A DNA stretch of 64,000 nucleotides from the NCBI RefSeq assembly GCF_008704495.1, contig NZ_CP023699.1, positions 5,952,001-6,016,000 of the forward strand, read 5' to 3'. Positions within the stretch are counted from its first letter, which is position 1; every line of letters starts with the position of its first letter. Below, piece by piece: positions 58,530-64,000 of the stretch. Under the pieces are notes generated by a model. The model was not told the DNA's origin, ran no database searches, and was given only the letters and a program-made list of their open reading frames with translations. The position numbers and the translations under genes were made by a program. Source of the DNA: Streptomyces kanamyceticus (GTDB lineage: Bacteria > Actinomycetota > Actinomycetes > Streptomycetales > Streptomycetaceae).

Positions 58530-61049
58530 CTACTCCGCCTTGATCGCCATCAGCGGGTTCAGCCGCGCCGCGCTGCGGGCCGGCCAGACCGCCGCGAGGA
58601 CACCGACCACCGCGGCGACGGCCAGGAAGATCACGATCCGGCCGACCGGGATCTCCATCGAGTAGGTGGAGACCGCGTCGGTGATGCTGCCGCCCACGGC
58701 CCAGCCCATGAAGAGGCCGAGTCCGATGCCGAGCACCGCGCCGAACAGGGAGATCACGATCGACTCCAGGCGCACCATCTGCTTGACCTTCGCCCGGTCG
58801 AGGCCGATGGCCCGCAGCATGCCGATCTCGTGCTTGCGCTCGAAGACCGACATGGCCAGCGTGTTGATGACACCGAGCACCGCGATCAGGATGGCCATGG
58901 CGAGCAGGCCGTACAGCATGTTCAGGACCATGTTGATGCCGCCCGCGACCGCGTTGCTGATCGCGTCCTTGTCCTGGATGGTGATGGCCGGGTTCTCGCC
59001 GAGCACCTTGACGATGGAGTCCTCGGCCTTGTCCGACGCGCCGTCCTTCATCTTCACCAGGACCTGCTTGTCGGCGACCTTGGTGACGTGCGGGTCGACG
59101 ACGGACGTCGGCGTGAAGAGCCCGTTGAGCATCTCGTTGCTCTCGTAGACGCCCGCGACCTTCAGCTCGACCGTCTTCTTGTCGTCCTCGAACTTCAGCG
59201 GGAAGGTGTCGCCCGTCGTGAGGCCCTTGTCCTTGGCGGTGTCCGTGTCGATCAGCGCGGTGTCGCCCTTGAGCGCGCCCACCGAGCCGCTGGTGAGGTC
59301 GAGGCCGACCAGCTTGTCGAACGTGGTGGGGTCGACGCCGCTGACGTTGGTGAAGCTGCCGTCGGCCTCGCCGTACGCGGTGCGCAGCGGGCTGGTCGCC
59401 TCGACGTCGGGGAGCTTGTCGATCTTCTGGCGGACCTCGGGGGTCAGCGGCTGGTAGTTCGCCATGGAGACGCTGTAGTCGGCCTTCATGGAGCCCGCGG
59501 CCATCTTGTTGATGGCGCTGCCCATGGAGGTCGCGACGACCGTCATGGCGGTGATGAGGGTCAGGCCGATCATCAGGGCCGCGGCGGTGGAGGCCGTGCG
59601 GCGCGGGTTGCGCACCGAGTTCAGGCGCGACAGCTTGCCGGTGACGCCGAACGGCTTCAGGAGCGGCGCGGAGGCGGCGATGAACGGGCGGGAGAGCAGC
59701 GGGGTCAGGATGATGACGCCGACGAGGATGGTGGCCGCGCCGCCCGCCATCACGTAGTTGTCGTCGTTGAACAGCAGGACCGTGCCGAGGGCGACGATGA
59801 TCGAGCCGATGGTGTTGCGGACGACGAGGCCCCGGGTGGTGGGCGTCGCGTGGACGCTGTTCATCGCGGCGACCGGCGGGATCTTCGCGGCGCGGCGGCC
59901 CGGCAGCCAGGCGGCCAGCATGGTCACGAGCACGCCGATCACGAGCGCGGCGACGATCGTCGTCGGGGCGATGACCAGGGGGCCGTCCGGCAGCGAGGCG
60001 CCGCCGGAGTTCATCAGGGCCTGCAGGCCGACGGCGACGCCGAGGCCGAGGGCGAAGCCGGTGACGGCGGCGACCAGGCCGACCAGGAACGCCTCGATGA
60101 GCACGGAGCGCGTCACCTGGCGACGCGAGGCGCCGACGGCCCGCATGAGCGCGAGCTCCTTGGTGCGCTGGGCGACCAGCATGGTGAAGGTGTTGGCGAT
60201 GATGAAGATGCCGACGAAGAGCGCGATGCCCGCGAAGATCAGCAGGACCTGGCTCATGGAGCTGGTCTGCTGCTCGATCTGCGCGTCCTGGTCGGCGGAG
60301 AGCTTGGTGCCGGTGACGGCGTCCGTGTCCTTCGGCAGGATCTTCTCGACGGAGGACTTGAGCGCGGCCTCGGAGGTGCCCGCGGCGGCCTTGACGTCGA
60401 TCTCGTCGTACTCGTTCTTGCCCAGCGCCTTGAGCGCGGTCTTGTTTTCGAGGACGACGAGGCTGCCGCCCGCGACGACGCTGCCGTCGTCGGTGTCGAA
60501 GATGCCGCTGACCTTGGCGGTGTGCACGGGGCCGTCGGTGGAGAAGCGGACGGTGTCGCCCACCTTGTAGCCGGTGCGCTCGGCCGTACGGGAGTCGAGG
60601 GCGATGTCGGCGGCGGACTTCGGCCCCGTGCCCTCGGTGAAGTCGTACCGCGGGTCCTTGCCGTCCTTGGCGGGGAAGAAGTTGGTGCCGGTGGTGCCCC
60701 ACTCGCCGCCCACCAGCTTGCCGTCCTTGTCGGCGAGCGCGGTGAAGCCGGAGACGACGCCGATGGCGGACTCGGCGCCGGGCAGCGCCGTGGTCTTCTT
60801 CAGGAGGCCGTCGGTCAGGCGGCCCGGCTTCTTGTCGGCGTCGACGGGGACGCCGTCCTGCTGGATGGCGACGGAGACGTGGTCGAAGCTCTTCGCCGAC
60901 TTGTTCTTGTAGGCGTTGCCGAAGGTGTCGGTGAAGACCAGGGTGCCGGACACGAAGGCGACGCCGAGCATGACGGCGAGCACGGTCATCAACAGCCTGG
61001 CCTTGTGCGCGAGCACGTTGCGCAGGGCGGTACGGAACATGGGAGTCAA
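58530..61049 (-). CDS. FtsX-like ABC permease (second paralogue)
   Basis: An 839-residue permease with the same layout as the one at 26959-29544: an N-terminal helix, outside domain, helix sets around residues 260-400, a second outside domain and three C-terminal helices with HEIGMLRAIGLDRAKVKQM, and the internal match TKELALMRAVGASRRQVTRS. Starts at ATG 61049 with AGGA upstream. It is 131 bp downstream of its ATPase, and that gap contains a family A repeat, unlike the overlapping first system. Confidence 0.93.
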   Translation of the reverse strand: MTPMFRTALRNVLAHKARLLMTVLAVMLGVAFVSGTLVFTDTFGNAYKNKSAKSFDHVSVAIQQDGVPVDADKKPGRLTDGLLKKTTALPGAESAIGVVSGFTALADKDGKLVGGEWGTTGTNFFPAKDGKDPRYDFTEGTGPKSAADIALDSRTAERTGYKVGDTVRFSTDGPVHTAKVSGIFDTDDGSVVAGGSLVVLENKTALKALGKNEYDEIDVKAAAGTSEAALKSSVEKILPKDTDAVTGTKLSADQDAQIEQQTSSMSQVLLIFAGIALFVGIFIIANTFTMLVAQRTKELALMRAVGASRRQVTRSVLIEAFLVGLVAAVTGFALGLGVAVGLQALMNSGGASLPDGPLVIAPTTIVAALVIGVLVTMLAAWLPGRRAAKIPPVAAMNSVHATPTTRGLVVRNTIGSIIVALGTVLLFNDDNYVMAGGAATILVGVIILTPLLSRPFIAASAPLLKPFGVTGKLSRLNSVRNPRRTASTAAALMIGLTLITAMTVVATSMGSAINKMAAGSMKADYSVSMANYQPLTPEVRQKIDKLPDVEATSPLRTAYGEADGSFTNVSGVDPTTFDKLVGLDLTSGSVGALKGDTALIDTDTAKDKGLTTGDTFPLKFEDDKKTVELKVAGVYESNEMLNGLFTPTSVVDPHVTKVADKQVLVKMKDGASDKAEDSIVKVLGENPAITIQDKDAISNAVAGGINMVLNMLYGLLAMAILIAVLGVINTLAMSVFERKHEIGMLRAIGLDRAKVKQMVRLESIVISLFGAVLGIGLGLFMGWAVGGSITDAVSTYSMEIPVGRIVIFLAVAAVVGVLAAVWPARSAARLNPLMAIKAE

Positions 61050-61077
61050 GTCCTGTGGGAGGAGGGGGGCGCCCCTT

Positions 61078-61107
61078 GGGGGCGCGGGGAACTGCGCGAC
61101 CAGCCGA
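61078..61107 (-). repeat. Single family A repeat inside the ABC operon
   Basis: GGGGGCGCGGGGAACTGCGC at 61078-61097 continues with GACCAGCC. On the operon's strand it reads as the forward repeat and is followed by AAGGGGCGCC, giving an uneven hairpin between the ATPase and permease genes. Confidence 0.8.
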
Positions 61108-61180
61108 GGCCGGTCCGCGGCCCGGGCGATCGCTCAGCCGACGCGGCGGCGAGGACAACCCGGTGCGGGCCGAGCGGCCA

Positions 61181-61951
61181 CTAGCTCGTCCGCCCCTTGG
61201 CGTCGAAGTGCTTCATCCGGTCGAGGACGCCGTCCGCCGTCGGCCCGTGCATCTCGTCGACGACCCGCCCGTCCGCCAGGAAGATCACGCGATCCGCGTA
61301 CGACGCGGCCACCGGGTCGTGGGTGACCATCACGACGGTCTGCCCGAGGTCCCGCACGGAATTGCGCAGGAAGCCGAGGACCTCGGCGCCGGAGCGCGAG
61401 TCCAGGTTTCCGGTCGGCTCGTCACCGAAGATGATCTCCGGCTGGGAGGCGAGGGCGCGGGCCACGGCCACGCGCTGCTGCTGGCCGCCGGAGAGCTCGG
61501 TGGGCCGGTGGCTGAGCCGCCCGGAGAGCCCGACCATGTCGATGACCTGCTCCAGCCACTGCTTGTCCGGCTTGCGGCCCGCGATGTCCATCGGCAGCGT
61601 GATGTTCTCCAGCGCCGTCAGGGTCGGCAGCAGGTTGAACGCCTGGAAGATGAAGCCGATCTTGTCCCGGCGGAGCTTGGTGAGCTGCTTGTCCTTCAGC
61701 GTGGACAGCTCGGTCTCGCCGATCCGCACCGACCCGGAGCTGAAGCTGTCCAGGCCCGCGACGCAGTGCATCAGCGTCGACTTGCCCGAGCCCGAGGGGC
61801 CCATGATCGCGGTGAACTCGCCCTGCCCGAAGTCGACGGAGACGTGGTCGAGGGCGACCACCTGGGTCTCGCCCTGTCCGTACACCTTGGAGAGATCCGT
61901 GGCGCGCGCTGCCACGGCGGTGGCGCGGGCGGCGAAGGGTGTGGTGGTCAC
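61181..61951 (-). CDS. ABC transporter ATP-binding protein (second MacB-type system)
   Basis: A 256-residue ATPase closely similar to the one at 26144-26962: Walker A GPSGSGKST, FQAFNLLP Q-loop, LSGGQQQRVAVARAL signature, EIIFGDEPTGNLDS Walker B and MVTHD switch. GTG at 61949-61951 has AGGAG about 10 bp upstream. It is the first gene of the minus-strand ABC operon; the stretch upstream on the other strand leads to bldA. Substrate unknown. Confidence 0.95.
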   Translation of the reverse strand: MTTTPFAARATAVAARATDLSKVYGQGETQVVALDHVSVDFGQGEFTAIMGPSGSGKSTLMHCVAGLDSFSSGSVRIGETELSTLKDKQLTKLRRDKIGFIFQAFNLLPTLTALENITLPMDIAGRKPDKQWLEQVIDMVGLSGRLSHRPTELSGGQQQRVAVARALASQPEIIFGDEPTGNLDSRSGAEVLGFLRNSVRDLGQTVVMVTHDPVAASYADRVIFLADGRVVDEMHGPTADGVLDRMKHFDAKGRTS

Positions 61952-62334
61952 GGGGCGGTGCTCCTGTCGGGACGACGAGTGGGGACGTACTCCATCGTCA
62001 CGGTCGTTCGCCGCCGTGAAGTCACCCGTTGTTCCGGTTCCGAGGGCCCTCTCCAGTCGGACCCGGAGGCGTCGTGTCATACCTGGGGATGACAGGAGTC
62101 CCCGAGTCCGAAACCGGGACGGGGGTCGCCGGGCGGCTAAATTCCGTCATTCCGCGCAGAGGGTCATGAGCCCGGCCGGGAGCGGGGAAAGGCCTCCGGC
62201 AAGTACCGATGGACCGTACCTGTGGCTGATGCACCCTCAGACGTCAATAAAATAAGACAACATCGGGCTGTCCTTCCGCTGTTCGGGGGATGCCTCCCGA
62301 TAGGGTCGAATCCTTGATGCGGAGCCCACGGCCT
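61952..62334. other. Divergent region between ABC operon and bldA
   Basis: 383 bp without a credible gene. Contains an inverted repeat GGGGA...TCCCC (62085-62103), an AT-rich patch around 62244-62260, and a -10-like TAGGGT at 62301-62306, 28 bp before bldA, with only a weak -35. Confidence 0.4.
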
Positions 62335-62417
62335 GCCCGGATGGTGGAATGCAGACACGGCGAGCTTAAACCTCGCTGCCCCTCGGGGGCGTGCCGGTTC
62401 GAGTCCGGCTCCGGGCA
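62335..62417 (+). tRNA. bldA: tRNA-Leu (anticodon UAA), the bldA tRNA
   Basis: GCCCGGA and TCCGGGC form the acceptor stem, with A as discriminator. The anticodon stem GCGAG/CTCGC encloses CTTAAAC, so anticodon TAA; a variable arm TGCCCCTCGGGGGCG marks it as leucine type; T-arm GCCGGTTCGAGTCCGGC. This is the only tRNA reading UUA in Streptomyces, and bldA mutants fail to form aerial hyphae and make several antibiotics. CCA is not encoded. Confidence 0.95.
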
Positions 62418-62554
62418 CATCCGCTGTCTCGCGGGTGCCTCCACCGCATATTCCTCTTGAGCGCCGCGCGGGGCGTGTGCGCGGCGCGCGACGATCTCCG
62501 GCCGTACGCCCCTGACGCTCCGTCAGTTATCTGCCCCCTCAGTTGCGTTGACGC

Positions 62555-64000
62555 CTACGGCAGCCGTACCGCGTTGAAGCGGGCCGCCGTGTGCAGATCG
62601 GTCTCGATCGCCGTCGCGGTCTCGCGCAGTGCGGGGAGCAGGGCGTCGCGGGTCGCGTCGAGCGGTCCGGGGCCCGCGTGCAGCGCCACGTTCAGCGCGG
62701 CCACCACGTGGCCCGCCGCGTCCCTGACGGGGACCGCGACCGAGCGCAGGCCCTCCTCCAGTTCCTGGTCCGCGGTGGCGTGGCCGTCGGACTCGGCCCT
62801 CTCCAGGATCCGGGCCAGGGCGGCGGGGTCCGTCACGGTGTGCGCGGTGAGGGCGCGCGGCGGCGCGGCCTTCAGGAGACGATCGCGTTCCTTGGCGGGG
62901 AGCCCGGCCAGGAGCACCCGGCCCATCGCCGTGGCGTACGCGGGGAAGCGGGTGCCGACCGTGATGCGGACGCTCATCACGCGCACGGTGGCCGCCCGCG
63001 CCACGTACAGGATGTCCGTGCCGTCCAGGACCGTCACCGACGCCGACTGGTGCACGCGGTCGGCGAGGTCGCGCAGGTGCGGCTCGGCGAGTTCGGCGAA
63101 GCCGAGCCGGGACAGGGCCGCGTGGCCGAGCTCCAGGATGCGGGGCAGCGGCCGGTACAGCCGCCCGTCGTACGCCGCGTACCCCTCCTGCTGGAGGGTG
63201 TGCAGGCAGCGCCGCGCGGTGGCCCTCGGCAGCCCGGTGGCGGCGGCGAGCGCGGTCAACGGCAGCCCGTCACCACGGGCCTCGCCGAGGGCACGCAGGA
63301 CGGCGAGGCCGCGGGCCAGGGACTGCAGGAAGCCGGGGCCGAGCTCGGCTTTGGCATCGGTGGCGTCGGCTCCCTGGCTTGCGCCCGCGGTTGTCTCCGG
63401 GCCTGCCGGGGCCACTGTGCCCGCGTCGGCTTCCGCCCCCGCGAGCCCCTCCAGACGCTCCGCCTCCGCGCGCAGGCGCGGCAGCATCGCCGTCGCGAAG
63501 TCGGTCGCCGAGTGTCTGCTGGTGTGGCTCACTGCCGACAGGGCGTATCTGACGCGGCCGTCCGTGTCGCGTACCGGTACCGCCACCGCGATCAGGCCCG
63601 GCTCGATCAGTTGGTCGTCCAGGGCCCAGCCCGTCCGTCGGGAGTGTGCCACCCGGGCCGCGAGGTCCGGTGGGGGCGTGGGTGCGGGGCCCGGTGGCAG
63701 GGCGGGGAAGGCGTTCCGTGCGGGGACCGTGGCCACCCGGGACCGCCAGGCCGCCCACCGGTCCTCGTCCCACGCGGCGGCGAACAGCGCGCCGGGAGCG
63801 CAGCGCTCGGGCGGCAGCAGGTCGCCGATGCGGAACGCCACCGACATCGCGCGGCGCCGCGCGGCCTGCGTCACGAACCGGACCCCGTCGCCGTCCGGCA
63901 CCGCGAGGGACACCGACTCGTCGAGCTCGTCCGCGAGCCGGGCGGTGCGGGCCGCGACCTCGCCGGTCAGGCCGCTCGCCGCGAGGTAGGCGTTGCCGAG
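62555..64000 (-). CDS. Tandem IclR-family transcriptional regulator, partial
   Basis: At least 482 residues, open to the right edge. The first part in the window (LGNAYLAASGLTGEVAARTARLADELDESVSL onward) is the effector domain of one IclR unit. After a Gly/Ala-rich linker a complete second IclR unit follows: winged HTH (SLARGLAVLRAL, LTALAAATGLPRATARRCLH), then an effector domain with ASVTVLDGTDILYVARAA and VGTRFPAYATAMGRVLLAG. IclR proteins are normally about 260 residues, so this is a two-unit fusion. The start lies outside the window. bldA lies 137 bp past its stop on the other strand. Confidence 0.85.
   Translation of the reverse strand, partial: LGNAYLAASGLTGEVAARTARLADELDESVSLAVPDGDGVRFVTQAARRRAMSVAFRIGDLLPPERCAPGALFAAAWDEDRWAAWRSRVATVPARNAFPALPPGPAPTPPPDLAARVAHSRRTGWALDDQLIEPGLIAVAVPVRDTDGRVRYALSAVSHTSRHSATDFATAMLPRLRAEAERLEGLAGAEADAGTVAPAGPETTAGASQGADATDAKAELGPGFLQSLARGLAVLRALGEARGDGLPLTALAAATGLPRATARRCLHTLQQEGYAAYDGRLYRPLPRILELGHAALSRLGFAELAEPHLRDLADRVHQSASVTVLDGTDILYVARAATVRVMSVRITVGTRFPAYATAMGRVLLAGLPAKERDRLLKAAPPRALTAHTVTDPAALARILERAESDGHATADQELEEGLRSVAVPVRDAAGHVVAALNVALHAGPGPLDATRDALLPALRETATAIETDLHTAARFNAVRLP

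Noticed and set aside
62022..62444. Short minus-strand ORFs covering bldA
   Set aside because: They run across the tRNA and its upstream region; the tRNA structure explains the sequence.

Overview
The window is very GC-rich, uses GTG and TTG starts freely, and has the gene order of a Streptomyces chromosomal core. From memory it matches the segment of S. coelicolor that runs from ppc through mfd and eno to ndh. Two markers support the genus: tRNA-Leu(UAA), the bldA developmental tRNA, and a c-di-AMP riboswitch in front of an rpfA-type muralytic gene. No transposase, prophage, CRISPR array or rRNA was found.

Layout. 1-7.4 kb: a cut-off acyl-CoA desaturase diverges from ppc, followed by a DUF11/LPDTG surface protein and a small membrane protein. 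7.4-11.7 kb: a minus-strand housekeeping run, tRNA-Gln, glmU, prs, rplY, pth. 12-13.3 kb: an orphan histidine kinase. 13.4-18.7 kb: a divergent four-gene locus of toxin-type nucleic-acid enzymes paired with, or fused to, SUKH immunity domains. This is the most unusual part of the window. 19-24 kb: LCP cell-wall ligase, polar coiled-coil protein, AhpD-like protein, DUF485 plus acetate-type symporter. 24-31 kb: MFS exporter, MacB-type ABC pair, DUF2079 membrane protein. 31-39.4 kb: mfd and small enzymes (NUDIX, NTF2-like, MOSC, HNH lipoprotein, GNAT, LppX-like lipoprotein). 39.6-49 kb: an unusual N-6 methylase-like protein, membrane protein plus Ser/Thr kinase, SurA-like lipoprotein, mazG, a STAND-like NTPase and a cytochrome P450. 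49-58.5 kb: two Rpf cell-wall hydrolases, eno, divIC, DUF501, Ppx/GppA, ndh and a cyclopropane-synthase-like methyltransferase. 58.5-64 kb: a second MacB-type ABC pair paralogous to the first, bldA, and a tandem IclR regulator cut by the right edge.

Common themes are central carbon and redox metabolism (ppc, eno, ndh with a Rex-like operator), envelope remodelling and resuscitation (LCP, Rpf proteins, glmU, divIC), and possible conflict functions (SUKH locus, NTPase, methylase). Between genes lie clusters of a short GC-rich repeat, 17 copies of one form and 2 of a second form that share flanks but differ in the centre. These explain most of the intergenic space that holds no gene.
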